The notes under the pieces were generated by a model. That model was not told the DNA's origin, did no database searches, and worked only from the letters and a program-made list of their open reading frames with translations. Of a stretch of DNA of 64,000 bases, positions 43,557 to 53,544 are shown one piece after another. How positions within the stretch are numbered: the first letter of the stretch is position 1; each line of letters starts with the position of its first letter. Origin of the DNA: DAOUEO01 sp963763495. GTDB lineage: Bacteria; Chloroflexota; Dehalococcoidia; DSTF01; JALHUB01. Position numbers and translations under genes: made by a program. The DNA is taken from positions 124,001-188,000 of the forward strand of contig CAVXOY010000018.1 in assembly GCA_963763495.1 (NCBI GenBank). Reading direction: 5' to 3'.

Positions 43557-46500
43557 TTACTCTCGTTTCTTCGATGGGCGGGGCAGGCGCCGCGATCGGG
43601 GGGGAGGCGCATCGCCGGTCTCTTGCGCGGCGACCTTCACGGTTGCTGTTGGGGGCCGGCGGCCCAACACGGCGGTTCGCAGGTCGAGAAGGAGACTGTA
43701 CACCACCGGCACCACCACCAGGGTGAGGAGCGTGGAGGTGAACAGCCCTCCTATCACCACCGTCGCCAGCTCAGCCGCGATAATCGTCCCCTGGTGGAAT
43801 CCCATCGCCAGCGGGACTAGCGCCAGCATCGTCGCCACCGCCGTCATGAGGATCGGCCGCAAACGGGTTCGTCCGCCTTGGACCAGCGCCTCGTGCGGCT
43901 CCATCCCCTGCTGCACGAGATGCTTGACCAGGTCTATGAGAACGATTGCGTTGGTGACGACTATCCCCACCAGCATCAGGAGGCCGATCAGGGCGGAGAG
44001 GCCGAGAGTATTGTGGGTGACGGAAAGAGCAAAGAAAGCGCCGATGCTCGCCAGAGGCAGCGAGAACAGGATGGCGAACGGCTCCAGTAGCGACCCGAAG
44101 AAGATGATCATCACAATATACACAAGAATGACGGCGATGCCGATGCCGATGTACATGGAGCTGAAGCTCTCTTCGATCTGACTCAAGACGCCGCCCACCT
44201 CGGCATCGACGCTCTCCGGCAGGTCGAGCTTGTTCACCTCGCTCCGCACCTTCTTTGCCACGTCGCCCGTCTCTTTGGACACGATGTCGCCGTTCACCGT
44301 CACCGCGGGCCGCTCGTCGACACGGCTCACCTGAGCCTGCGCGCTCACCGTCTTCACCTCCGCTATCGAAGACAAGGGCACCGCTTGAGGGCCGATGAGA
44401 AGCTGTTGCAGCGATCCCACGTCGCCGACCCCCTCCCGCGAGATCGAGAGCTGTACGTTCACCGAGCTACCGCCGTCAATCGACATCTGGGTCACTGTCT
44501 GTCCCAACAGCAGGCTGCGGATGTAGGAAGATACCTCCTGCGCGCTCAGGCCGGCGAGGAACGCCTTGTTGGGGTCTACGTCTATAGCGATCTCTGTCCT
44601 CTCACTGCCCGCGTCGCTTGTCAGATTCGCCACGCCGTCCACTTTCGCCGCCGCTGCCAGGATCTCTTGACCGGCTTGCGCCAGCGCCTCGGGATCATCG
44701 CTCCATGCCGTCACCTGAAGCCGCGAGAGGGTAGACGTCTGCATATCTGAAACAGATATGAGGCTGTTGCTCTTGATACCCTGCACCTCCTCCCGCACGC
44801 GGTCCGCCACCTTCGAGAGGCTGGCCCCCTCTTCGACCCGGACGAAGATGCGGGCCGTGCTGAACCCGCGGCCGGATAGCACGGCCCCCAGCGTGTACAG
44901 GCTCTGTGTCTGTCCGCCGACGACCGTCTCGTACAGACGGACCCCCTCTGTTCTTGCCACCACCTCCTCAACCTTCGCCGCCTCCGAGAGTATCGTGTCC
45001 ATGTCCGACCCCGCCGGCGCGATCACCGTCACGTCGAAGACATCCTCAGTCATGTTTGGCAGAAGGCTCACCGGGACCGAACGCAGCATGAACATGCTGA
45101 TGACGAAGAGGGCTACCGCGATGGCCACGGTAACGAGGCGATGCCTCAGACACCAGCGCAGGACCGGCGCATACCCCTTCTGGAGCCACGTATCGCGGCT
45201 GCCGCTGGACTTGACAGCGCCCTTTCCGACGACGAGACGCGCCAAACCGGGGACAATCATCAGCGCTACCGCCAGCGAGGCGAGCAAAGCGAAGGTGACG
45301 GTGAGGCCAAAGGGCCGGAACAGCTCCCCCACGAGCCCGCCCATCAGGCCCAGCGGTACGAAGACAGCCACCGTGGTCAAGGTCGACGAGGTGATCGCCG
45401 AGGCCACCTCCCGCGGCGCCGAACGCACAGCGCTCTCTAGACTCTCCCCATCCTGATGCACATGCCGGTAGATATTCTCCAGGACGACGATGCTGTCGTC
45501 GATCACCCGGCCGATAGCAATCGTCAACCCTCCCAGTGTGAAGATGTTGAGGGTCAAGCCCAGCCAGTACATCAAGAGCAGTGCCACCACCACCGAAAGC
45601 GGTATCGACACCGCCGTCACGAGGGTGCTTCGTAGGCTGAGCAAGAAGAGGAACACCACTACCACCGCGAACAGCGCCCCCCATCCCCCCTCTCGGAGCA
45701 TCCCCCATATCGAGTTCTTGATCTGGGTGGACTGGTCAAATATCGTCTGAAACTGCACCTGGTCTCCCAAATCCCCCTGCAGCCGCTTGATCGTGTCGTT
45801 CACCCTGTCCGCGACCTGCACGGTATTCGCTTCCGGGGACTTGCTCACAGCGATAGCCACGCTCGCTTTGCCGTTCGTTCGTGCTGCCCCCGCCGTCTCC
45901 GAGCGTCCTAGACTAACCTGCGCCACGTCCTTCAAGAGAACGGGCGTGCCCTCACCGCCGGCCGGGTCGGGTCGCACTCCGACCACCAGGCTCTCCAGCT
46001 TATCCAGAGAATCGATGCTGCTCAGAGTCCGCAGGGGCACCGTTTTCTCTTCGGTCGTCACCGAGCCCGAGGGGATAGCCGTATTCGCCGCCTGGATCGC
46101 CGATGCTATCGCCCTGCGAGGAGAGCCCGGCCTCGCGCAGCTTCTCCGGGTCCAGCACGACATCGACTTGAGAGACTGCCCCGCCGACGACCTCCACCTG
46201 GAGCACGCCGTCGATCTCGCTGAGCGCCGGCACTACCTGCTCCCGGGCTATGCGCTCCAACTCCTCCACCGGCAGATCGCCGGCCAGGCTCATCTCAGTA
46301 ACAGGGAGCAGTTGGGTGTTGACGAGACTGATTTGCGGTTGGGCCGCTGTCGATGGGAAGGCCGCGTCGCCGAGACGAGCCGTCAGCTCCTGCTCTCGCT
46401 TCGCCATGTTCGTCCCGTAACCGAACTCCAGCAGGACAATGGAGAGCCCCTCTGAGGAGACGGATTGCATCCGCTTGAGACCGGAGAGCGTCGATGCTGC

Positions 46501-46722
46501 CCCTTCCGTCGGTTTCGTGACGCCCTCCACCACGTCCTGCGGCGCCGCGCCGGGATAGGTGGTGACAACAGTCATCACCGGGTAATTGATGTCGGGGAGC
46601 AGTTCCAGCTTGATCTGCCGAATTGCCAGCAGACCGCCGATGACTACTGCCGCCACGACTACTGCCATGACGGTAGCTCGGCGCAGCGCGATGTCGATCA
46701 ACCAGTTGAGAAAAGTCAGCAC
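43557..46722 (-). CDS. RND-family efflux pump subunit, AcrB/SwrC-like (one frameshift)
   Basis: The protein starts with GTG 46722 (AAGGACGAGG before it) and MLTFLNWLIDIALRRATVMA. The frame changes near 46110 and continues to 43557, in total about 1,055 residues. The two-fold RND plan is clear: helix 1, a large external loop with GAAPQDVVEGVTKPTEGA, TM4 region GRVIDDSIVVLENIYRH, then a second loop and LLMLVGIVVTNAIVLIDLV. No membrane-fusion protein or outer-membrane channel gene is adjacent, as expected for a monoderm pump of the SwrC type. The substrate may be lipids, drugs or lipopeptides. Confidence 0.9.
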
Positions 46723-46779
46723 AGCCTCGTCCTTGAGTAGTATCCGGTCAACGGCTCGGTGGTATCTCTTCGGCTCCTA

Positions 46780-46808
46780 AGCATAAACCGTCTGCCTGCC
46801 CGAGTAAA
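46780..46808 (-). promoter_or_regulatory. Candidate promoter of the RND pump gene
   Basis: On the minus strand TTTACT (46808-46803) and TATGCT (46785-46780) are 17 bases apart, about 60 bases before the GTG start. Confidence 0.35.
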
Positions 46809-46844
46809 CTCGGACTCCCCACGATGATACTTCAAGGCCGGACG

Positions 46845-46867
46845 CGAGGCCAGCGAGGGCGGCCTCG
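46845..46867 (-). terminator. Hairpin after the thioesterase gene
   Basis: CGAGGCC (46845-46851) pairs with GGCCTCG (46861-46867) with a nine-base loop. It lies downstream of the thioesterase gene and upstream of the RND promoter, so it may end the gltD-thioesterase transcript. Confidence 0.4.
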
Positions 46868-46937
46868 TGTCGAGGACAGACGCGAACTGTCTCGGGTTGG
46901 ACAGTATGGAAGGAGGTGTATGTGAGGCCGGCGTTCT

Positions 46938-47405
46938 CTAGGGTCCGAATCTGCCGTCCGGCGAGAAAACGGGGAGGTATATCTCCTCAAACTGGCGCTG
47001 TCGCTCCCCCGACACCCGCATGAAGATCCCGTCCGCCTCCGCCAGGATGTCGCCCTCAGCAGAGCGTATCTCTGCCCTTACCACCACCCAGCGACGGCGG
47101 TCCTTCTCGACGGCGGAACTCACCGTGACCGGCTGATAGAGGGGCACCGGCTCGCGGAAGCGCACGTTCATCTTCGCCGTCACTCCCCATATCTTCTGAC
47201 CCAGCGTGCACCAGCCCATCGCCTCGTCGAGAAGGGTGACGACGAGGCCGCCGTGCATCTGTCCGGGGAAGCCCTGGTGCTCCTTTTCGGGGGTGAAGGT
47301 TGCCGTGACCCGGCCTTCCTCCACCTGGAAATCCAGGTGAAGACCTTGCGGGTTCAGGCTGCCACAGCCGAAGCAATAACGGGCCTGCCGTTCCTTTTCG
47401 TCCAT
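46938..47405 (-). CDS. PaaI-type hot-dog thioesterase
   Basis: The 155-residue protein has the hot-dog fold signature HQGFPGQMHGGLVVTLLDEA with the usual His-Gly-Gly and Asp/Glu. TAKMNVRFREPVPLYQPVTV and IFMRVSGER follow. At the N-terminus CFGCGSLNPQGLHLDF carries two cysteines, as in a common subgroup. It should hydrolyse acyl-CoA thioesters. The ATG at 47405 is chosen because the longer open frame upstream has no family sequence. It follows gltD by 38 bases. Confidence 0.85.
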   Translation of the reverse strand: MDEKERQARYCFGCGSLNPQGLHLDFQVEEGRVTATFTPEKEHQGFPGQMHGGLVVTLLDEAMGWCTLGQKIWGVTAKMNVRFREPVPLYQPVTVSSAVEKDRRRWVVVRAEIRSAEGDILAEADGIFMRVSGERQRQFEEIYLPVFSPDGRFGP

Positions 47406-47443
47406 CTGGAGCCTCGGCGTTGAAAAAGGATGAAGGAGCGCTT

Positions 47444-48910
47444 CTAGCTGCTCTCGCTCAGATAGCGGTCGATGCCTGCGGCGGCCCGTTTCGCGGCGGC
47501 CAGCGCCGTCACCACCAGGTCGGCGCCGTGCACGCAGTCGCCCGCGGCGAAGACGCCGGGTCGGTTGGTAGCCCCCGTCTCTTCCTCCACCACGATCTGG
47601 CCCCAATCGTCAGTCTTCAGGCCGTCGCAGCTCTTGGCCACCTTGCCGTCAATGCCAAAACCGAGCGCGAATACCACCGTGTCCGCGTCCACCATGAACT
47701 CGGAGCCGGCGACAGGAACGGGGCGGCGGCGTCCGCTCGCATCGGGCTCCCCCAGCTCCATGCGCTGACACTCGATCTTCTGCACCTGGCGGTTGCTGTC
47801 TCCCAGCAGGCGGAGGGGTCGCACGAGATAGTGGAATTTCACGCCTTCTTCGCGGGCATTCTCCCGCTCTGCCGCCCGGCCGGGCATCTCCGCCTCCGTG
47901 CGCCGGTAGAGGCAGACTACCTCCTTCGCCCCCAGCCGCACTGCGGTCCGGACGCAGTCCATCGCCGTATCGCCGCCGCCGATGACAGCGACCCGCTTGC
48001 CGACCCTCAGAGGCTCGCGCATCTGGGCTGGGAGCTTCTCCGCCGGTACGTTGCCGCGCACCAGGAAGTCCATCGCCCAGTAGACGCCGCTCAATTCCTT
48101 GCCGGGCACGGTGTAGCTGCCGTCGATGCCTTCGCCGGGAATGTCGAGCTCCGTCTCCTTCGTCGCCCCGTGTCCGAGGAAAACGGCGTGGAAGCCCCGC
48201 TCGAAGAGGTCATCGATGCTGAGGCCCTCTCCGATGATCGTGTTGGGGACGAACTCGACCCCCAGCCGCTTCAGGTAGTCTATCTTCTCAGCGACGATCT
48301 TCTTGGCCAGCTTGAAACTGGGGATGCCGTATACCAGCAGGCCGCCTGGTTCTGGCCAGGCGTCGAAAATCGTGCAGGCGTGGCCGTTCTTCGCCAGTGC
48401 TTCCGCGACCGCCAGACCGGCGGGGCCGGCGCCCACGATCGCCACCCGCTTGCCGGTGGGCGGCGACAGCTCCGGCATAGGAAGGCCGGAATGCTCGCGC
48501 TGGTAGTCCGCAACGAACGCCTCCAGCCTGCCGATAGCCACCGGCTGCCCGTTCTTGCCCGACACGCAACTGCCTTGGCAGAGCCGCTCCTGGGGACAGA
48601 GGCGACCGCACATCTCCGGCATGGGACTCGTCTCGCGGAACTTGTTCGCCGCCCCGATCACGTCGCCTTTTTCCAGCAAGGCGAGGGCAGCGGGGATGTC
48701 GTTGTGCAGGGGGCACGCCTTGCTGCAGCGGGACGCCGGGCACTGAAGGCAGCGGCTTGCTTCTATCCGCGCCGTCTCCAGGTCGAGGGGAAGATACACC
48801 TCGTCCCAGTTGTGTATCCGAGACTCCGGCGCCTGCTTGGGCATGGGTTGGGCGGGTATCTGGAGACGCGCCTTGCGGTCGAGCGGCGTCTCCGTCTTCT
48901 GCTCTGTCAT
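47444..48910 (-). CDS. gltD: Glutamate synthase small-subunit-like NAD(P)H oxidoreductase
   Basis: The 488-residue intact protein begins with the Fer4_20 domain: CLQCPASRCSKACP and CGRLCPQERLCQGSC give the cysteines for two [4Fe-4S] clusters. FAD binding is at RVAIVGAGPAGLAVAEAL, and NAD(P)H binding at RVAVIGGGDTAMDCVRTA. TNRPGVFAAGDCVHGADLVV is the second FAD motif. GltD passes electrons from NADPH to the large subunit GltB. No gltB is in the window, so it may serve another partner, as NfnB-like proteins do. It starts the unit that includes the thioesterase. Confidence 0.85.
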   Translation of the reverse strand: MTEQKTETPLDRKARLQIPAQPMPKQAPESRIHNWDEVYLPLDLETARIEASRCLQCPASRCSKACPLHNDIPAALALLEKGDVIGAANKFRETSPMPEMCGRLCPQERLCQGSCVSGKNGQPVAIGRLEAFVADYQREHSGLPMPELSPPTGKRVAIVGAGPAGLAVAEALAKNGHACTIFDAWPEPGGLLVYGIPSFKLAKKIVAEKIDYLKRLGVEFVPNTIIGEGLSIDDLFERGFHAVFLGHGATKETELDIPGEGIDGSYTVPGKELSGVYWAMDFLVRGNVPAEKLPAQMREPLRVGKRVAVIGGGDTAMDCVRTAVRLGAKEVVCLYRRTEAEMPGRAAERENAREEGVKFHYLVRPLRLLGDSNRQVQKIECQRMELGEPDASGRRRPVPVAGSEFMVDADTVVFALGFGIDGKVAKSCDGLKTDDWGQIVVEEETGATNRPGVFAAGDCVHGADLVVTALAAAKRAAAGIDRYLSESS

Positions 48911-49017
48911 TCGGAAGCTCTCCCTGGGGATTTCGGTTCAGGCGGGTGAATCCACCTCTATATCTAGGTTAACCCAGCCCGCGAGTGAATGGCAAGTTGA
49001 GGGTGCCGTGTAGGATT

Positions 49018-49909
49018 CTATCGGCTCGGCGCTATCGCCTCGCTTTTCGCTGTGCCCGGTATCTCCGGCCGCCGTCGCACCAGCAGCCCCCGTCGCGGCG
49101 AGAAAAGGAGCGCTAGCCCGAAAAGACAGGTCGCCACCAGCACGATCGACGCCCCCGAGGCCACCGACGCGTAGTAGGACACGTACAGCCCGATCACCGA
49201 CGAGACGAACCCCAGCAGAGCGCCGAGGAGCATTATCTGGTGCAGCCGTCGCACCAGCAGCCCGGCTGTCGCCGCCGGCGTCACCAGCATCGCTACCACC
49301 AGGACGATCCCTACCGCCTTCAGCGCAACCACGGCCGCGACCGCAATCAGCGCCAAGAGCCCGTAGTGTATCGCCGACACGGGGATGCCCGATGCCGCCG
49401 CCATCTCCGGGTCGTAGGCGTAGAAAAGCATCTCCTTGTAGAAGGCGGCGACGATGGCGATTATCGCCGAGAGTCATTATCCCGATGAGCAGGAGGTCGC
49501 CCCAACCGACTCCGAGCACGTTGCCGAAGACGAAGCTGAACAAGTCCACCGTATAGTTGCTCTGCCGGCTCACGATCACGATGCCCAGGGCGAAGGCGCC
49601 GACGAACAGAATGCCGATGGCCGTGTCCAGGCTGATCCGCGCCCGCCGCTCTACGAAGCCGATCGCCAGGGCGGTAGCGACCGCGGCTATCATCGCCCCC
49701 AGATAGATGCTCTCGCCCAAGACGAACGCTGCTGCTACGCCGGCGAAAGAGGCGTGCGCCAGCGCGTCGCCGATGAACGCCAGCCCCTTTACCACCACAA
49801 ACGCTCCGATCACGGCGCTGACGGCGCTCACCATCAGCACCGTCAAGAGCGCCCGCTGCATGAACTCGTACTGAAAGGGCTCGGAAAGCCAGTTCCAGAG
49901 ATCAATCAT
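49018..49909 (-). CDS. znuB: Metal ABC transporter permease, ZnuB family (one frameshift)
   Basis: The ABC-3 family membrane protein has FMQRALLTVLMVSAVSAVIG, VVVKGLAFIGDALAHASFAG and LDTAIGILFVGAFALGIVIV in the first frame. After a shift near 49470 it continues EMLFYAYDPEMAAASGIPVS, GIVLVVAMLVTPAATAGLL and ends at 49018. The total is about 297 residues and eight to nine helices. FYAYDPEMAAASG is a family signature. It overlaps the ATPase gene by eight bases. It forms the channel of the zinc or manganese importer. Confidence 0.85.
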
Positions 49910-50711
49910 GGCCGTGATGCTCCTCGTAGTACGCCTTTCCTACAGGGAGAAGGATGAGATGGCTCTTGAACGCCTCGTTCAGGAGTTCCTCCGTGCACAC
50001 CTTGGCTGGTTCGTCGTAGGCAACTCGGCGTTTGTTCAGCAGCAGCACCCGGTTGAAGCAGCCGGTGGTGCAGGAGAGATCGTGAGTGGCGACGAGCAGG
50101 GTCTTCCCCTCGTCGCGCAGCCCTTCGAAGAGGGTCATCAGCTCATGCTGTATCGCCGCATCGAGACCCGCCATCGGCTCGTCGAGGAGCAGCACCTCCG
50201 GCTCCTGGGCCAGCGCCCGCGCGATCAACACCCGTCGCTGTTGTCCGCCTGACAACTCCCCGATCTGGCGGTTAGCCAATCCCGTGAGTTGCAGCCGCTC
50301 CAGGCACCTTGCCACCACCTCGCGATCTGCCCCCGTCGGCCGGCGCAGCGGCCCCAGGCGGCCGTAGCGCCCCATCATCACTACATCCTTCACTGTGACC
50401 GGGAACTGCCAGTCCACTGACTCGGTCTGGGGCGTGTAGCCGAGCAGCCGTCGGGCGGCGGCGATCTCCCGTCCCAGGATGCGCACGCGGCCCTGCCAGG
50501 GGCGGTGCATCCCCAGGATCACCTTCATCAGCGTCGACTTGCCGGAGCCGTTGGGGCCCATCAGCCCCACGATGCTCGACCTCGGCGCCGCAAAGCTCAC
50601 GTCCTCCAGCGCAGTGTGCCCGTCGTAGCCCGCCCAGACGCTCTCCACCCGGATGGCGGCTTCCTCGTCGCTTGCTGACACCTCTCTCTGGGGTCGAGAT
50701 AGCTTTGCCAT
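49902..50711 (-). CDS. znuC: Metal ABC transporter ATPase, ZnuC family
   Basis: The 269-residue intact protein has Walker A GLMGPNGSGKSTLMK, Q-loop GYTPQTESVDWQFP, signature LSGGQQRRVLIARAL, Walker B VLLLDEPMAGLD and the switch His in VATHDLS. The QTESVDWQFPVTVKDVVMMG sequence is typical for ZnuC/MntB/SitB. The C-terminus ends in EEHHGHD, a His-rich tail that may sense metal. The gene lies between the binding protein and the permease. Confidence 0.9.
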   Translation of the reverse strand: MAKLSRPQREVSASDEEAAIRVESVWAGYDGHTALEDVSFAAPRSSIVGLMGPNGSGKSTLMKVILGMHRPWQGRVRILGREIAAARRLLGYTPQTESVDWQFPVTVKDVVMMGRYGRLGPLRRPTGADREVVARCLERLQLTGLANRQIGELSGGQQRRVLIARALAQEPEVLLLDEPMAGLDAAIQHELMTLFEGLRDEGKTLLVATHDLSCTTGCFNRVLLLNKRRVAYDEPAKVCTEELLNEAFKSHLILLPVGKAYYEEHHGHD

Positions 50712-50713
50712 CG

Positions 50714-51634
50714 TCAGCCCAGCCCTTCCACTAGCTGCTGCACGTCGAAGCGTATCAACTCTACATAAGAATGAACGTTGTCAGTGTAGGCGTGGCTCAA
50801 CAGCGTTTTCATCTCCACGCCCGCTTCCTTGGCGGCCATCTCTAGCATGCTGGCGTTGTACTCGGGCTCATCGAACACCGTAGGGACCTGCTGAGAGCGG
50901 ATCTTGTCGGTGAGATTGGCCAGCTCGCGGGCGCTTGGCTCCCGTCCCGGCGACTCAACGACTACACCGACGATCTCCAGCCCGTACCGCTCGGCGAAAT
51001 AGGGGAATGCGTCGTGGAAGGTGACCAGCTTGCGCCGCTCCGGCGGTATCGACTCTATGGCTGCCGCCGTTTCCTTGTCCAGCGCATCCAGTTCCTCCAG
51101 GTAGGTGGCGGCGTTCGCTTGGTAGATAGCGGCGCCCTCCGGGTCCACCTCGACGAGGGCGTCGCGTATCTTCTCCACATAGCGCATCGCGTACTGGACG
51201 TTCAGCCACAAGTGCGGGTTGCCGGTCTCGCCCTCATTCGGGTCTCCCGCGAGAACCGGCAGGCCGTCCGCCATCTCGATGATCGATACGCCGCCGGGCA
51301 CGTTGTTCTCGATCAGACCGGACAGCGTCTTCTCCAACCCTAGGCCGTTTATTATCACCAGGTCGGCCTTCGTCACCTTCGCCACCTGCGAGGGAGCCGG
51401 CTCGTATGTATGGGGGTCGGCATTGCCCGGTATCAGCGCTGTGACCTGCACCCTGTCTCCCCCCACGTGCCGGATGAAGTCGGCGAAAAGCTCCAGGCTG
51501 GTAACGACCCTCACCTGTCCTCCCGCCGCCTTGTCGCCGCTGCTGCCCCCGCAGGCCACCGCCAGCCCACTGAGCGCCAGTGCCAGCAGCACCAGAGAGG
51601 CCAGAGCGAATTGCGCGAGGCGAACCTTCAACAT
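50714..51634 (-). CDS. znuA: Zinc/manganese-binding lipoprotein, ZnuA family
   Basis: The start chosen (51634) is an internal ATG with GAGGG at the right distance. Two ATGs further upstream lack a ribosome site. It encodes about 306 residues with a signal peptide ending in a lipobox (GLAVAC), so it is a lipoprotein on the outer membrane face. Metal ligands are seen in NADPHTYEPAPSQ, TGNPHLWLNVQYA, TFHDAFPYFAERYG and PTVFDEPEYN, matching the His-His-His-Glu/Asp plan of cluster A-I proteins. The His-rich loop of ZnuA is short or absent, so manganese cannot be excluded. Zinc is preferred because of the Zur-like regulator. Confidence 0.9.
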   Translation of the reverse strand: MLKVRLAQFALASLVLLALALSGLAVACGGSSGDKAAGGQVRVVTSLELFADFIRHVGGDRVQVTALIPGNADPHTYEPAPSQVAKVTKADLVIINGLGLEKTLSGLIENNVPGGVSIIEMADGLPVLAGDPNEGETGNPHLWLNVQYAMRYVEKIRDALVEVDPEGAAIYQANAATYLEELDALDKETAAAIESIPPERRKLVTFHDAFPYFAERYGLEIVGVVVESPGREPSARELANLTDKIRSQQVPTVFDEPEYNASMLEMAAKEAGVEMKTLLSHAYTDNVHSYVELIRFDVQQLVEGLG

Positions 51635-51657
51635 TTCGGCGACCCTCGGTTTGACCA

Positions 51658-52086
51658 TCATTCAGCGGCCGCGGGAGCGCGGCAGGACGGACAGAGCCCG
51701 TACATCTCCAGCCAGTGCCCGCGGATCTCGTAGGCGGTGCGGCGGCTCAGCTCATTCGACAGCGCCGCCAGATCGCAGTCGGCGAAATCCTCCACGTCGC
51801 CGCAGCCCGTGCAGACCAGGTGATGATGATGAGCGGTGCGGTGGCTCACGCGGTAGCGCAGACTGCCGTCCTCCAGCAGCACCCGGCAGACCAGGTCTAG
51901 GTCGACCAGCAGCTTCATGGTGCGGAAGACAGTGGCTCGGCCGACGCCGGGGACCTGTCGCCACACGTCGTCCACGCTGAAGTGGTCGTCGCTCGCCGTT
52001 ATCGCTTTCAGCGCCGCGCGGCGGCTGGCGGTCACTCTGTGGCCGTTCGCCTTCAGACTCTCGACCAGAAACTCAGTTGTTATCAT
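51658..52086 (-). CDS. zur: Fur-family repressor, probable Zur
   Basis: The 142-residue protein has a winged helix (HRVTASRRAALKAITASDDH, GRATVFRTMKLLVDLDLVCR) and the metal domain SHRTAHHHHLVCTGCGDVED, with a second Cys pair CPSC near the end. The two CxxC pairs form the structural zinc site of this family. It heads the operon zur-znuA-znuC-znuB on the minus strand. A palindrome lies ten bases before its ATG. Zinc-loaded Zur normally blocks transcription of uptake genes. Confidence 0.88.
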   Translation of the reverse strand: MITTEFLVESLKANGHRVTASRRAALKAITASDDHFSVDDVWRQVPGVGRATVFRTMKLLVDLDLVCRVLLEDGSLRYRVSHRTAHHHHLVCTGCGDVEDFADCDLAALSNELSRRTAYEIRGHWLEMYGLCPSCRAPAAAE

Positions 52087-52096
52087 AGGCCGTTAC

Positions 52097-52111
52097 TGAT
52101 ACCTAGTATCA
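52097..52111 (-). promoter_or_regulatory. Palindromic operator upstream of zur
   Basis: TGATAC-CTA-GTATCA is a perfect inverted repeat with a 3-base centre, within the region where the zur operon promoter must lie. It fits an autoregulatory site for the Fur-family protein encoded next to it. It is not identical to the classical Fur or Zur consensus. Confidence 0.55.
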
Positions 52112-52304
52112 CTAATCATCCTAGGGTCGCCGTTCCCCTTTGTCAAGAGCCGTGCGCCTCCTGATCTCGCTGAAGCACCGCCGACAGCGCGCCACGAGCG
52201 GGTCGGTATCGCAACGTCCTCAGCGATGCTATACTGGAATCTGCCCCAGGGTACCTGGCTGGTGATGGGTGTCACGGCTGGAGCGCAGTCGGAGGGTAGG
52301 AAAC

Positions 52305-52535
52305 ATGTCATGCCAAAGCGATGAGTATGGACCCGGGCCGGCGGACTGGGGGTGTCCCAGGCCTCCCTTCCCGATCTTCCCCGTAGTAGTGCCGTTGATC
52401 TTCCCCTTTGGCTTCATGACGATGATGATCATGCGGTCGAGGCGCCGCCGCCGGGCGTTGGAAGCAAGGCTCTCTGAGGTGGAGGGGAAGCTCGCTGATC
52501 TCACCGAGATGGTCTCCCAAGCCGAAGGAGAATAG
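52305..52535 (+). CDS. Small membrane protein with a coiled coil
   Basis: The protein has 76 residues. A Pro/Gly-rich start (GPGPADWGCPRPPFPIFP) leads to one hydrophobic segment (VVVPLIFPFGFMTMMIM), a basic stretch RSRRRRRALE and an amphipathic helix EARLSEVEGKLADLTEMV that probably forms a coiled coil. The basic stretch suggests the C-terminus is inside. GGAGGGTAGGAA precedes ATG 52305. An upstream in-frame ATG (52269) has no ribosome site. No family recognised. Confidence 0.55.
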   Translation: MSCQSDEYGPGPADWGCPRPPFPIFPVVVPLIFPFGFMTMMIMRSRRRRRALEARLSEVEGKLADLTEMVSQAEGE

Positions 52536-52580
52536 CTGCGGCCTGGGAGAGAACAGGCGGCGTCGGCATTAGGAGCGTGA

Positions 52581-53504
52581 ATGCGGTCTAAGAGGAGAGT
52601 CGTTTTCCTGGCCACCATCGGCGCTCTCGGCGCCGTTTGGAGCTACTCCCGCCGTGCCATCCGCCGCTGGGAAGACCTCGAGCTGGCGGATGTGGAGAAA
52701 CCAGGGCGCGTCATCTCGGTTGGCGACGTCAACATCCACTACGTCGAAGCCGGGAAAGGCCCTGTCCTTCTGCTGATACATGGTCTGGGCGGCTCTACCT
52801 TCGGCTTCCGCCACCTGATACCCTTCCTGAGCCCCCGATTCCGCGTGATCGCTCTCGACCTCAAGGGATTCGGCTACTCCGATCGTCCCCTCGACGGCGA
52901 CTATTCGCTTCTCGCCCAGGCCCGCCTCATCCGCGACTTCCTGGACGCGCTGAAGATCAAGAGCGCGGCTGTCCTCGGCCACTCCCTGGGCGGCGCCGTA
53001 GCGATGCGCCTGGCTGTCGCCTTCCCCGAACGGGTAGAGCGTTTGATCCTTGTCTCCAGCGCCAGCGACACTGAAACGCGGCGTGGGGTTCGTGGCGCCC
53101 GCCTCCTCCGGCCCTTCCTGCCGGTGGTAGCCGCATTCACCTTGCAGAACCGCTGGTTCCGCGAGAAATCCTTGCGGAGCGGCTGCTACGACCCCGCCTA
53201 TGTCACGCCTGACGTCATGGAGGGCTATCTGAAACCCAGTCGTGTCCGCGGTCACCTGCGCTCGCTGGGGAACCTGATGGTCGATCGCAGGCACGATCCA
53301 CCTCTCGACCCTTCCGTTATCCGGCAGCCAACCCTTATCATTTGGGGTGAGGCTGATCGCTGGCTTCCGCCAACGCGGGGTCAGTCCATCCACGAGGCCA
53401 TACCCGGATCGCGCTTTGTAACCATCGAGCGAGCCGGCCACCTGGTGCTGGAGGAGCAGCCGGAGGAGTCGGCCCGTGCTATCAGCGGCTTCTTGCGGTC
53501 GTAG
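52581..53504 (+). CDS. Alpha/beta hydrolase
   Basis: The 307-residue protein has an N-terminal hydrophobic stretch (VVFLATIGALGAVW) that may anchor it. The hydrolase fold shows LLLIHGLGGSTFGFRHLIPF (oxyanion), the nucleophile Ser in LGHSLGGAVAMRLA, an Asp in IIWGEADRWLPP and the His in IERAGHLVLEEQP. The triad is complete. The substrate is not known. TTAGGAGCG precedes the ATG. The frame is intact. Confidence 0.85.
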   Translation: MRSKRRVVFLATIGALGAVWSYSRRAIRRWEDLELADVEKPGRVISVGDVNIHYVEAGKGPVLLLIHGLGGSTFGFRHLIPFLSPRFRVIALDLKGFGYSDRPLDGDYSLLAQARLIRDFLDALKIKSAAVLGHSLGGAVAMRLAVAFPERVERLILVSSASDTETRRGVRGARLLRPFLPVVAAFTLQNRWFREKSLRSGCYDPAYVTPDVMEGYLKPSRVRGHLRSLGNLMVDRRHDPPLDPSVIRQPTLIIWGEADRWLPPTRGQSIHEAIPGSRFVTIERAGHLVLEEQPEESARAISGFLRS

Positions 53505-53544
53505 CCTCTTTCGAGTCTCTGTCTTTCTAGCAGGGAGAAGGTAG

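Noticed and set aside
44758..45456. A 232-codon plus-strand frame opposite the RND pump
   Set aside because: Antisense to conserved pump helices. The Ser/Thr/Arg-rich translation shows no domain.
47420..48949. A 509-codon plus-strand open frame opposite gltD
   Set aside because: It is an antisense shadow of a well-conserved intact gene in GC-rich DNA. Its protein has no family features and an unlikely His/Arg/Leu-rich composition.
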